DNA from: a virus
Strand: one strand, 5' to 3'
Virus record (IMG/VR): IMGVR_UViG_3300006737_000011
Location: 1-32,226 of that record
DNA: 32,226 bases
In this document: positions 1 to 6,811 of the stretch, piece by piece
Numbering within the stretch: the first letter of the stretch is position 1
Layout: every line of letters begins with the position of its first letter
Made by a program: the position numbers and the translations under genes
The notes under the pieces: model-generated
Told to the model about the DNA's origin: nothing
Database searches by the model: none
The model's input: the letters and a program-made list of their open reading frames with translations, nothing else

Positions 1-83
1 ATGTTTCTATTAATGACAGAGAATTTGCTTATGTATTAGGTAAAGATTCTGTTAGTGAAACACATCCTAAATACAGATACTAA
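1..83 (+). CDS. 3' end of accessory gene, duplicate copy (partial)
   Basis: This is the C-terminal part of the plus-strand gene whose full copy is at 31842-32186. Its TAA stop is at 81-83. It is truncated only because the circular molecule was opened here, and it is not a separate gene. Confidence 0.9.
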   Translation, partial: VSINDREFAYVLGKDSVSETHPKYRY

Positions 84-123
84 CATGAAAGACTTAAAAG
101 AATTAGAAAAATACTTTAACCAA
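1..123. repeat. Direct terminal repeat, left copy
   Basis: These 123 bases are identical to 32104-32226. A long exact repeat at both ends of a phage contig usually means a circularly permuted or circular genome assembled past its own start. It could also be a true short terminal repeat, but it lies inside a coding region and carries no special ends, which favours an assembly overlap. Confidence 0.95.
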
Positions 124-204
124 CCATTATGGTTAATAACCTTATTACTTTGGATTGGCACATTGGGATTAGTCCTCCTAATGAGTTATGTTGATTCATT
201 GTGA
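85..204 (+). CDS. Small single-pass membrane protein, 39 aa
   Basis: A short reading frame starts 1 nt after the stop of the upstream plus-strand accessory gene, which it follows in the circular molecule. The product opens with MKDLKELEKYFNQ. A hydrophobic stretch of about 20 residues rich in Leu, Ile and Trp follows (about residues 15-35), then the end SYVDSL. This predicts one transmembrane helix with a charged N-terminal tail. Tight spacing and the terminator at 249-280 suggest a two-gene plus-strand unit. I do not recognise the family. A superinfection-exclusion or small membrane-modulating role is possible but is only a guess. Confidence 0.6.
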   Translation: MKDLKELEKYFNQPLWLITLLLWIGTLGLVLLMSYVDSL

Positions 205-248
205 TGTTTTTTCATATTGATTAGTTTTAATGGCACATTTATGTGTAC

Positions 249-280
249 AGGAGAGGAGGCTTAGGTCTCCCTCCTTTTTT
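249..280 (+). terminator. Intrinsic terminator of the plus-strand unit
   Basis: The arms AGGAGAGGAG and CTCCCTCCT pair with one bulged base around an 8-nt loop, and six T follow directly. It ends the plus-strand transcript from 31.8 kb and 85-204. It overlaps the end of the converging terminase gene. Read on the minus strand it has no T tract. Confidence 0.8.
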
Positions 281-1433
281 ATTTTATAGCATATCTACCA
301 TAATTAGGATAAGATAATTTATGAGCAATAGAATATCTTAAAGCATCACAAAAGTGATTGTTCATGTCTAATGGTTTATTAGTAGGGTTACCATTTCTAT
401 CTTCTACATATTTATAACTCTCTAACTCTCTTATAGCATTTATACTATCTTTAGTAACATGTAATTTGTATCTTCTAATCAGGTCTATTCCATAGTTTAT
501 CTCATACTTCTTTTTGCCTTTTATATTCCAACCCATTCTATGTATTTCTTCTATAGATTTAGGCTCACTAGAATCTGCATACACTTCATCTCTCCTGTCT
601 AATCCTAGCTGTTCTAACTTTTGTGCAATATCCTGATTTGTTAGTCCTGTCTCATAAAGCAGTTCTTTACAATACATATTCTCTCCATCAATATAAGTTG
701 CACACATAGCTGTACTATCTGATGCATATCCAAAGTCTAAACCATATGATATAAATCTAGCTGTAGGAGGTATCTCATTACACACACTAAACTTAAACAC
801 TAATGCTCTATTTTGACCTCTAAGACCTAATCCATATATTCTCCAGTAATCAGGGTCAGTATCTTTTAATCTTAACAGCTCTGCTTTTAGTGTATCTGAT
901 ATAAATGGGTTGTCTCTAAATGTTGTAATGTGTAATGCACAATCAGGTCTCTCTAGCACTTTGTCATATATCCAATGAAATTGGTCATGTGGATTGTAGT
1001 CAATAATAATGTTTCCATCTGTTCTAAATAGTAGCTGATTCCATGCTTCATAATCTATTTCATTAGCTTCATTAATAAACAGCAGGTCTCTCTTTCTTCC
1101 TCTAACTCTAGAACCCATGTCTAAGCTAAAGAACTCTATTAAGTTTCCATTCAACCAATACTCATTAGATGTCTTGTTGTGGTATATCTCTGAGTATAGT
1201 TCATTACTCCTAAGTATTTCAAGAAAGTCTCTTAGAGTTGAGCTTTTGAGACTTGGTAAAGTCTTTCTACAGATGCTTATAACTTTACCTGTATTTCTAT
1301 TGCAATAACTAAATATAATCCACAGTAATGCATTATAGGTTTTTCCTGCCCTACTACTTCCCTGTAGTGCAACTATTTTGTCAGTATTCTTTTCTAGAAT
1401 TTCAAATACAACATTAGTCTGTATCTGTTTCAT
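279..1433 (-). CDS. terL: Terminase large subunit
   Basis: This is the ATP-driven DNA packaging motor and headful or site-specific nuclease. The 384-residue length is usual for short PBSX-type large terminases. Walker A is GSSRAGKT (residues 25-32). Walker B is LLFINEAN with the catalytic Glu at about 122. The C-terminal RNase H-like nuclease has acidic residues at D233 (GLDFGY), D287 (YADSSE) and D363 (NHFCDALRY). The start overlaps the small terminase gene by 20 nt. It is the last gene of the minus-strand run, far in transcription order from the portal gene. Confidence 0.95.
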   Translation of the reverse strand: MKQIQTNVVFEILEKNTDKIVALQGSSRAGKTYNALLWIIFSYCNRNTGKVISICRKTLPSLKSSTLRDFLEILRSNELYSEIYHNKTSNEYWLNGNLIEFFSLDMGSRVRGRKRDLLFINEANEIDYEAWNQLLFRTDGNIIIDYNPHDQFHWIYDKVLERPDCALHITTFRDNPFISDTLKAELLRLKDTDPDYWRIYGLGLRGQNRALVFKFSVCNEIPPTARFISYGLDFGYASDSTAMCATYIDGENMYCKELLYETGLTNQDIAQKLEQLGLDRRDEVYADSSEPKSIEEIHRMGWNIKGKKKYEINYGIDLIRRYKLHVTKDSINAIRELESYKYVEDRNGNPTNKPLDMNNHFCDALRYSIAHKLSYPNYGRYAIK

Positions 1434-1752
1434 TCTTCACTATCTTAACCTCAAACATCTTATCACCTATCTCACTAATCTCTTGTCTCTCTATATATCC
1501 TCTGCCCTTACCTTTAGTTTTTAGATAGAATAATATCTCTGCTGTTTTACCATCTCTGATATTAGATAACAACTGATGTTCTGCAAAGTCTAGTAGACCT
1601 TCTTTTACTTCATCTACTTTACCTGCAAACTGTTTATCTTTCATCCAGTCATAAAAAGTCTGTCTAGATATGTTAGCTGCTTTACATGCTTTACTAACAT
1701 TCCCCATCTTACTTGCATATACTTCTAAAAACTTGTCTCTATCTTTTGCCAT
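1414..1752 (-). CDS. terS: Terminase small subunit
   Basis: A 112-residue protein with an N-terminal helix-turn-helix (NVSKACKAANISRQTFYDWM, about residues 18-37), the usual DNA-recognition part of small terminases. A helical middle probably mediates oligomerisation. It lies directly upstream of terL and overlaps it by 20 nt, the standard arrangement. It should bind phage DNA and hand it to the large subunit. The HTH plus its position make the call fairly secure. Confidence 0.88.
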   Translation of the reverse strand: MAKDRDKFLEVYASKMGNVSKACKAANISRQTFYDWMKDKQFAGKVDEVKEGLLDFAEHQLLSNIRDGKTAEILFYLKTKGKGRGYIERQEISEIGDKMFEVKIVKNETDTD

Positions 1753-1940
1753 CTTTTATTTAGTGAATCTTTTATCTTTTCTAATCTCTCTATTGTGTAT
1801 TTAGATTTAGGAAAGGTTTTATCTAATTTGTTAATAACTGTACTTTTAATTGAATAACATGATGTAATAAATAACATCAAAAAAACTACCAAAATCCTTT
1901 TTAGTAATTTATTGTCAGATTTGTAAACTTTCTTCTTCAC
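1725..1940 (-). CDS. Small predicted lipoprotein, 71 aa
   Basis: A basic N-terminus (MKKKVYKSDNKLLKR) is followed by a hydrophobic stretch and a lipobox-like ITSC with Cys at residue 28. That predicts signal peptidase II processing and a lipidated mature protein of about 44 residues, which is basic and probably helical. It overlaps the genes on both sides by about 26-28 nt. Phage lipoproteins are typically outer-membrane spanins or superinfection-exclusion proteins. Its place beside the terminase genes, away from the lysis genes, gives no firm choice. Confidence 0.7.
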   Translation of the reverse strand: MKKKVYKSDNKLLKRILVVFLMLFITSCYSIKSTVINKLDKTFPKSKYTIERLEKIKDSLNKRWQKIETSF

Positions 1941-2358
1941 TCATTTGTATAATAGCCTCCTCATACATTTCTTTTACTATTGTTGATAACTTTAACAAAT
2001 CCTCATCTGATAAATACTTCAATTTAGGTTTTATATAATCTATTCTTTGAGCTGCTAAATCTTCTTCTAAGTCAATTACAACTGCATGATACCAATCTAG
2101 AATATGTGGAGAGTATTTACTGTAAACCTCAAATGATTTTATACTATGTATTACACTTGCATGTGTTATGTTATAATTATACTCTTGTGCTAAGTCTTGT
2201 ATTTCTCTAAGGGTAAATCTGTAAAACTTTTTTAGTACTGTGTATAATAAAGACCTTATTTCTACTACTTCCCTTCTTCTTGTGTTTTCAAATACTCTGT
2301 ATCCTGATAATGATTCTATCTCATTTATCAATGTCATTATTCTACTTCTATTCCTCAT
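1915..2358 (-). CDS. DnaA C-terminal-domain-like protein (replication initiation?)
   Basis: A 147-residue protein. The first 95 residues resemble the DNA-binding domain IV of DnaA: an arginine-rich helix with REVVEIRSLLYTVL, then TLREIQDLA, then the signature-like ITHASVIHSIKSF (compare the DnaA motif DHSTVIHA). No AAA+ domain is present, so it is a free-standing DnaA-type DNA-binding module. It could mark a phage origin or bind host DnaA boxes. The remainder is helical and acidic. Its start overlaps the HNH gene stop by 4 nt (ATGA). Confidence 0.65.
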   Translation of the reverse strand: MRNRSRIMTLINEIESLSGYRVFENTRRREVVEIRSLLYTVLKKFYRFTLREIQDLAQEYNYNITHASVIHSIKSFEVYSKYSPHILDWYHAVVIDLEEDLAAQRIDYIKPKLKYLSDEDLLKLSTIVKEMYEEAIIQMSEEESLQI

Positions 2359-2747
2359 TGTTTTTTGTGTTTATTTCTATACTCTTTATTATTGTGCAAA
2401 CCTGCATGTCTTGCTTTTTTTATTCTTTCTTCTCTAGGCATGTCCATCAAGTTTTGACTTTGTGTACCTATTGCTATATTATCCCATGTATCATCATTTC
2501 TAATACTGTTTAAATGTCTAACAACTGTTCCTTCTACATATATCAATGCATCATATTTTTGATATGCTTGTAATCTAGACCATTTAAACTTTATATGTTT
2601 CTTTGGGTCTAATGGATTTCTAAATTGAAAAATATTATAACCATTCTTTAACCAACCTTTCACAGGATTACCATTTTTACCTAATAGCTTTCCATCTTTG
2701 GTCATTCTATAACCTTCTTGATATGCTAATATTTCATTTCTGCTCAT
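2355..2747 (-). CDS. HNH endonuclease
   Basis: A 130-residue protein of the phage HNH type. The core has H78 and N80 (VVRHLN), N90 (DN) and N99 (SQN) in the spacing H-x-N, then NIAIGT, then N, typical of the HNH_3 group that often acts as a free-standing homing endonuclease. The N-terminal half (GYRMTKDGKLLGKNGNPVKG) resembles the NUMOD-like segment ahead of such domains. The C-terminus is strongly basic. It overlaps both neighbours by a few bases, so it sits within the operon and is not an obvious insertion. Confidence 0.8.
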   Translation of the reverse strand: MSRNEILAYQEGYRMTKDGKLLGKNGNPVKGWLKNGYNIFQFRNPLDPKKHIKFKWSRLQAYQKYDALIYVEGTVVRHLNSIRNDDTWDNIAIGTQSQNLMDMPREERIKKARHAGLHNNKEYRNKHKKQ

Positions 2748-3012
2748 TGTCTATTTTAGTTTGCAAAGCTGCTAATGCTCTCCATGCTACTTTAGCTAGA
2801 TGAGATACTCCATCATCATCATCTTCCTTTGCTTGTATTAGATGTCTAGTTAATGCATCTAGATGGTCCATACTTTTACTCTTATCCCAATGTAGAGGTT
2901 TGCCTTTGTGATGTTGTTCATTTCCAATCTTGCTCACTCTTGATATTTCCATAAGAGCATCAGGAAAGTAATTTATTACACCTGTCCATACTGGATAATC
3001 TTTTCTGTTCAT
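2734..3012 (-). CDS. dATP/dGTP diphosphohydrolase-family protein (DUF5664-like)
   Basis: A 92-residue protein. The segments YPVWTGVINYFPDAL, SRVSKIGNEQHHKGKPLHW, MDHLDALTRH and DDGVSHLAKVAWRALAALQ match my memory of the DUF5664 / 'dATP/dGTP diphosphohydrolase, N-terminal' family. Members are MazG-like all-helical enzymes that split purine dNTPs to dNMP, including MazZ of 2-aminoadenine phages. No PurZ gene is seen here, so base Z synthesis is not implied. A role in dNTP pool balance or signal-nucleotide hydrolysis is possible. The start overlaps the previous stop by 1 nt. Confidence 0.75.
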   Translation of the reverse strand: MNRKDYPVWTGVINYFPDALMEISRVSKIGNEQHHKGKPLHWDKSKSMDHLDALTRHLIQAKEDDDDGVSHLAKVAWRALAALQTKIDNEQK

Positions 3013-3176
3013 TATCTAAACACCCAAAATAAAAAGTTAATTCCCATAATAGACCAAAATGTAAATATTGGTAATCCCCAAACTATATATCTCAATAGTC
3101 TTTTTTGAAAAGCTATATCAGCTTTAGTTGTTCTGTAATGATGTCTTAAATCTGCTTTTGGTATGTAATGTTTCAT
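3012..3176 (-). CDS. Small membrane protein, 54 aa
   Basis: I place the start at 3176 (MKHYIPKADL), not at the farther ATG at 3293. This ATG overlaps the nuclease stop as ATGA, the coupling seen elsewhere in this genome, whereas the longer form would overlap the nuclease by 121 nt. The product has a basic N-terminus and one or two hydrophobic segments from about residue 29 (IVWGLPIFTF ... INFLFWVFR), so it is probably in the inner membrane. Function unknown. Confidence 0.6.
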   Translation of the reverse strand: MKHYIPKADLRHHYRTTKADIAFQKRLLRYIVWGLPIFTFWSIMGINFLFWVFR

Positions 3177-3955
3177 AGTTCTATGTTTATATAATACTGG
3201 TCTAAATCTGCATCCTGCATAAACCATTCCTGATAAGTTTCTAATGCTCTCTTTACTTTTAATCCACCCTTTAAATGAAATTCCTCTGTACATTGTGCAT
3301 ATCCTATATCTAAACTTCCTTTATCAATTACAATAAATCCCATATTCTCAGGCTCTATAGAAAACAGCTCACAGTACAGAAAGCATTGGACATCATAAGA
3401 GAATTTCTCTGCTGAATACTTCCATCCTTGTAATGCACTTGTGCTTTTTAAATCATACATTTCATTAGCCTTTAAAATATCTGCTTTAGCTCTAAAAGGG
3501 AACTCAACACCATCACAATTTATTGTGCCTATTTCAGGAACCTCAAATCTACTTCCACTTAGTTTCTCTAATACCATTTCATTTCTTAGTAATGCATCTG
3601 CTAATCTTTCTGCATCATTTTTCTCTTTCATTGTAAAAACCCTGCCATGTTCTTTGACAGCATCTTTATATTTCTTTGTATTCTTTGATTGCACATCTAT
3701 AAAAATTTGCTCATTAAAAACATGATTCTCTAGCACACAAGTGTGCATAAGCCACCCATCTCTTAATGCTTGTGCATCAGATTGACCATACTCTAATATA
3801 TGTTTGTATGTTTTAGGTGATGATAGTAAGTGTTTGATTGTTGTACTAGAAAAAGCTGCTTTACCTAAATATCCATAGTAAAAGTCATCATCATATGACT
3901 TCTCTATTATATCTTCTTTTTCCCATTCTGTTCCATCTAATAGTGTTATTTTCAT
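3173..3955 (-). CDS. PD-(D/E)XK exonuclease (RecE / DUF3799-like)
   Basis: A 260-residue protein resembling the C-terminal nuclease of exodeoxyribonuclease VIII and DUF3799 phage proteins. The N-terminal SSTTIKHLLSSPKTYKH is typical, followed by G67-W-L-M-H71. The catalytic set is D159 (RAKADIL), D168-L-K170 (YDLKST) and a downstream Y-x-Q motif at 188-190. It would degrade dsDNA to give single-stranded tails for annealing-type recombination or replication restart. Its likely partners are the OB-like protein (7108-7626) and NinG (7934-8326). No RecT or Erf homologue is obvious. Confidence 0.85.
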   Translation of the reverse strand: MKITLLDGTEWEKEDIIEKSYDDDFYYGYLGKAAFSSTTIKHLLSSPKTYKHILEYGQSDAQALRDGWLMHTCVLENHVFNEQIFIDVQSKNTKKYKDAVKEHGRVFTMKEKNDAERLADALLRNEMVLEKLSGSRFEVPEIGTINCDGVEFPFRAKADILKANEMYDLKSTSALQGWKYSAEKFSYDVQCFLYCELFSIEPENMGFIVIDKGSLDIGYAQCTEEFHLKGGLKVKRALETYQEWFMQDADLDQYYINIEL

Positions 3956-4245
3956 TCTTGTAGTTTAAGTGTTACTGTTATATATAATGTCTTATTGTGT
4001 ACATGATAAAACTTACCTATTATTCTAGCTAACAATTCCATGTTCTGAAATGTAACAAGGACTTCTTCATACATGTTAGGTATTGCTTCAAAATCCATCC
4101 ATATAAGATTGAGTTGGTCTATTATAAGATTCTCAATATCTATCTCTGCACCTTTGTAAATTGTATCAGTTTCAAATTCTAATTCTACTCCTAGTTCAAT
4201 CTTCTTTGGTCTCCAGTTTGGATTCAGCTTTTCTAGCTCTTTCAA
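3952..4245 (-). CDS. Hypothetical protein, 97 aa
   Basis: A mixed acidic protein with no motif I recognise. The middle (LIIDQLNLIWMDFEAIPNMYEEVLVTFQ, quoted here in parts: LIIDQLNLIWMDF, MYEEVLVTF) looks like alternating helix and strand. It overlaps the next gene's start by 4 nt (ATGA) and the upstream gene by 50 nt, so it is embedded in the replication operon. Function unknown. Confidence 0.65.
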   Translation of the reverse strand: MKELEKLNPNWRPKKIELGVELEFETDTIYKGAEIDIENLIIDQLNLIWMDFEAIPNMYEEVLVTFQNMELLARIIGKFYHVHNKTLYITVTLKLQE

Positions 4246-4528
4246 TAGCTCTTAATTTATCTGTTCTATATTCATCTATACTTAACATCAAAAGATGTCT
4301 ATCATTTTGCAGCTCTGTTACATAAAAATGTATTTGCACTACAGCATTAATTAATGTCTCTAGCTTTTCATTAGTAGGATTCTTTTTCTGATACTCTAAT
4401 AAAATATTATTAGCTATCTCAGCATTTGTTAGATACTGCATATCTTTTAGGTTGTCTAGTTTCTTGCTGACTAACTCTCTGTCTATGTCCTTTGTAGGAA
4501 CACTAATATTGAAATCTGTACTTTTCAT
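4196..4528 (-). CDS. Hypothetical helical protein, 110 aa
   Basis: Predicted mostly helical and charged, with a coiled-coil-like C-terminal third (DEYRTDKLRAIERARKAESK). It overlaps the preceding nuclease gene by 26 nt and the following gene by 50 nt. No family recognised. It may be a partner of the adjacent nuclease, which is inference from position only. Confidence 0.65.
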   Translation of the reverse strand: MKSTDFNISVPTKDIDRELVSKKLDNLKDMQYLTNAEIANNILLEYQKKNPTNEKLETLINAVVQIHFYVTELQNDRHLLMLSIDEYRTDKLRAIERARKAESKLETKED

Positions 4529-4979
4529 AATCTCTTATATCTGATTCTCTAACTTTTATTATTACATCTTTATTGCCATCCCTAGTATATAAACAATGAT
4601 AGTCTGATTTATTAACACATACATCTTTGAATCTTTTAATGTATTTAACTAATCCTAGTCTATCATAGAACACATAACTATTTATATCAAGATACTCAAT
4701 AACCATATATTTTGCAAAGCCATATAGTGAACCTTTACCACCCCACACATTTCTTTTCTCTAACCATACAGCATCAGTTTTTTTATCACCCTTTAAATCT
4801 ACAGGAGTTATCTTACCAATTATAAAATCTACATGGTAGTTCTTATCTATATGTGTTGATGTCTTTGTAGCTCCTATTCCTATTTTGTCCATAAAGTCTT
4901 TAAACTTTTTTTCTGATAACTCTCCTTTTTTCCAATTACCTTTATTCTGATAACTTCTTGGTTTGAACCCCATTGTCAT
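4503..4979 (-). CDS. PD-(D/E)XK endonuclease / Holliday-junction-resolvase-like
   Basis: A 158-residue protein with the compact restriction-endonuclease fold signature: E20 in an N-terminal helix (GELSEKKFKDFM), then D51 (YHVDFIIG), then D61-L-K63 (PVDLKG). The order helix-Glu, strand-Asp, D-x-K is that of archaeal-type Holliday junction resolvases and small phage resolvases. Branch resolution before packaging is the most likely job, with a defence-type nuclease as the alternative. Initiation could be at the ATG at 4979 or at 4973; I see nothing that decides between them. Confidence 0.7.
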   Translation of the reverse strand: MTMGFKPRSYQNKGNWKKGELSEKKFKDFMDKIGIGATKTSTHIDKNYHVDFIIGKITPVDLKGDKKTDAVWLEKRNVWGGKGSLYGFAKYMVIEYLDINSYVFYDRLGLVKYIKRFKDVCVNKSDYHCLYTRDGNKDVIIKVRESDIRDYEKYRFQY

Positions 4980-5214
4980 AAATTTTTTCTAAATCTCCTA
5001 TCCACACATTAATTGTGTCCATCTTCCTAGCTCCTCCACACCCACAAGGTTCAGTATATTTATGTTCAAAATACTTTGCATGTAATCTATAAACAATTTT
5101 TAAATCATCATCAGTAAATCCTTTACTCATAGATGTTTTAAATCCAGTAAAATCTATGTAGTCCTCCTGTTCCATTTGTTGCCTTAGCAAACTCTTATAA
5201 CTTCTTAATGCCAT
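4942..5214 (-). CDS. Small CxC protein, 90 aa (A)
   Basis: A helical N-terminal part (SYKSLLRQQMEQEDYIDF) precedes YRLHAKYFEHKYTEPCGCGG, then DTINVWIGDLEKIYDN. The C-G-C pair followed by a basic residue and a Leu/Ile-Asn helix recurs in the next gene (DCGCDKRQDKLNKY). Short proteins with this motif are common in Bacteroidota phages and have no assigned function that I know. Metal binding by the two Cys plus His is possible. Confidence 0.65.
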   Translation of the reverse strand: MALRSYKSLLRQQMEQEDYIDFTGFKTSMSKGFTDDDLKIVYRLHAKYFEHKYTEPCGCGGARKMDTINVWIGDLEKIYDNGVQTKKLSE

Positions 5215-5446
5215 CTTTTGTAATTATATATTTGTTTAACTTATCCTGTCTTTTATCACACCCACAATCTTCATAGCCAAATAGCTTAGCTACAGATTTA
5301 GCTATAGTTTTACCATAACCAAAGGTTATTATTCTTATTACTTTTTCTACAAAGTCTCCTAGCTTCATTGGTTTCTTTGTTTTATGTCCTGCTGCCATTT
5401 TATATCCATTCTTAAAAAATCTTTTTATTCCTTTTTCCAGTTTCAT
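5195..5446 (-). CDS. Small basic CxC protein, 83 aa (B)
   Basis: A lysine-rich protein (KRFFKNGYKMAAGHKTKKP) with a hydrophobic middle (VIRIITFGYGKTIAKSVAKL) and then DCGCDKRQDKLNKY. The Cys-x-Cys plus Lys/Arg and Leu-Asn pattern is shared with the neighbour at 4942-5214. Its start overlaps the sigma-like gene's stop by 4 nt. DNA or RNA binding is plausible from the charge. Function not known. Confidence 0.65.
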   Translation of the reverse strand: MKLEKGIKRFFKNGYKMAAGHKTKKPMKLGDFVEKVIRIITFGYGKTIAKSVAKLFGYEDCGCDKRQDKLNKYIITKDGIKKL

Positions 5447-5925
5447 AATCCTACCTTTTTCTTCAACAACTTCTTTACATTTCTATAGGTATTGTATAAA
5501 CTTATATATGTAATTGTTGTCTTTCTACTAAGCTCAGATATTTTTGTACCTGATGCTATTATTTCAAATACCTTTTGGTCATACCAATGTAGTTTAGAAA
5601 ATTCTTCATTAAACTTCTTTTCAACTCTTGCAAATTCAACCTGTTCTCCATCTTCAATGTTTGCCAATATCTCCTCACTAACAAATGATATTCTATTTCT
5701 TTTCTTTTTAAGTTGTAAGAACATTGTGTACAATGTCTTGAATATATAATAGTAATTAACATCATCATCACCATAACTAATATCTGTTCCCTTTTCTGTA
5801 AGATAATGAATTTTTATATATAACTCCTGAACTAAATCCTCTGCTGTTGCTTGGTCCAATCCAAATGACTTGCATATGTTTACCCATATCTTATGTTTCT
5901 TTGCTGCTTTCTCTAGTATATTCAT
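5443..5925 (-). CDS. Sigma-70-like transcription factor
   Basis: A 160-residue protein with the two-domain layout of small sigma factors. Region 2-like helices are at about 20-75 (FGLDQATAEDLVQELYIKIH is the classic region 2 opening), with tyrosine-rich and basic segments after. The region 4-like part (about 108-155) has an HTH-like stretch (YDQKVFEIIASGTKISELSR). It could redirect host RNA polymerase to phage promoters. The three matching promoters in this genome are candidate targets, though they also fit the host housekeeping consensus. It overlaps the ATPase gene by 35 nt. Confidence 0.72.
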   Translation of the reverse strand: MNILEKAAKKHKIWVNICKSFGLDQATAEDLVQELYIKIHYLTEKGTDISYGDDDVNYYYIFKTLYTMFLQLKKKRNRISFVSEEILANIEDGEQVEFARVEKKFNEEFSKLHWYDQKVFEIIASGTKISELSRKTTITYISLYNTYRNVKKLLKKKVGL

Positions 5926-6808
5926 CTATCAACTCTTTCATGTTCTCTCCCTCTAGACTATAACCAACATTATTTATTACTGACCTCATCCTGATTGGGC
6001 TTAAAAAACTGGTGGGCATGCCGCCAGTTGAAGTATCTTTAATTTTTAAAACATGCATCTCTGTAATCATCCAGTCCAATGGATGTTGGACCATCCTATG
6101 AATTGAGCAAAAAAAGTTAGGTCTATTTGAGAATTTGCCACCTCCTTCACAATCACTAAATTTAGGGCATACAGGATAACCTGCATATTCATGTTGAGCA
6201 GGATGTACTTTTCTAAGAGCCTCTGTTACTGCATGAGTAGTTAGCCATAGTGCTACTTTATGTTTATGGCAAAACAATCTAAACTCACTACAAACTGTAT
6301 AGTCATATTCATGACCACCTACACTTCTATATAGTTCTCTATCTTTAGCAAGAGAGTTGTAAGGGTCAATTAGGAATCCATTGTAATCCCATCCCTTTTT
6401 TATTTCTGCTCCTAAATCTAGTAAAGACTTATAGGTCTGTATATCATCTATTGCTATAAATTTAAAATGTGAATCCACCCATTTACTTGCTTCAAGTAAC
6501 TCCTCCTCATCAATCTTGTTAATGGGTAGACCACACTTAAACTCTATTATTCTTTTTATATTACTGTAAACTTCATTCTCACTACTATAACATAGCCATC
6601 TTAATCCATGCTTTAAGCTATAGAGAAACATTAAGTAGAAACAGAAATGAGTTTTACCTACATTACTATGTCCTAAGAATACTCCAAATTCTTCTTTAAA
6701 TCTAAAATATGTATCAAATGATTTAATGCCTAGAGCCAACCCCTCCTTGATAGTTCCATTTCTTATTTTGTGGATTAAATCAAGTTGGGATTTAATGTCT
6801 AGTATCAT
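5891..6808 (-). CDS. RecA/DnaB-type ATPase, probable replicative helicase
   Basis: A 305-residue protein with one RecA-fold domain. Walker A is GHSNVGKT (residues 46-53) and Walker B-like GFLIDPYNS has Asp at about 148. A sensor-like LWLTTHAVTEA follows, and the C-terminal motif STGGMPTSF resembles an arginine-finger/loop region. Single-domain DnaB/KaiC-like phage proteins of this size usually serve as the replicative helicase or a RecA-like recombinase. No primase domain is fused. The hairpin at 6003-6029 lies inside this gene. Confidence 0.78.
   Translation of the reverse strand: MILDIKSQLDLIHKIRNGTIKEGLALGIKSFDTYFRFKEEFGVFLGHSNVGKTHFCFYLMFLYSLKHGLRWLCYSSENEVYSNIKRIIEFKCGLPINKIDEEELLEASKWVDSHFKFIAIDDIQTYKSLLDLGAEIKKGWDYNGFLIDPYNSLAKDRELYRSVGGHEYDYTVCSEFRLFCHKHKVALWLTTHAVTEALRKVHPAQHEYAGYPVCPKFSDCEGGGKFSNRPNFFCSIHRMVQHPLDWMITEMHVLKIKDTSTGGMPTSFLSPIRMRSVINNVGYSLEGENMKELIDEYTRESSKET
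6003..6029 (-). other. GC-rich hairpin with T-run inside the ATPase gene
   Basis: On the plus strand AACTGGTGG (6007-6015) pairs with CCGCCAGTT (6021-6029) around a 5-nt loop. The central GGCATGCC is itself palindromic. On the coding strand the stem, with one mismatch, is followed by six T, so it looks like an intrinsic terminator within an ORF. It also contains one of only four CG dinucleotides I found. It may simply reflect the coded STGGMPT motif. Confidence 0.45.
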
Positions 6809-6811
6809 CTT

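Noticed and set aside
2734-3012. Evidence that the DNA contains 2-aminoadenine
   Set aside because: The diphosphohydrolase-like gene alone is not enough. The required PurZ synthase is not in the window.
3177-3293. Longer form of the small membrane protein from 3293
   Set aside because: It would overlap the exonuclease by 121 nt. The ATGA overlap at 3173-3176 is the natural start.
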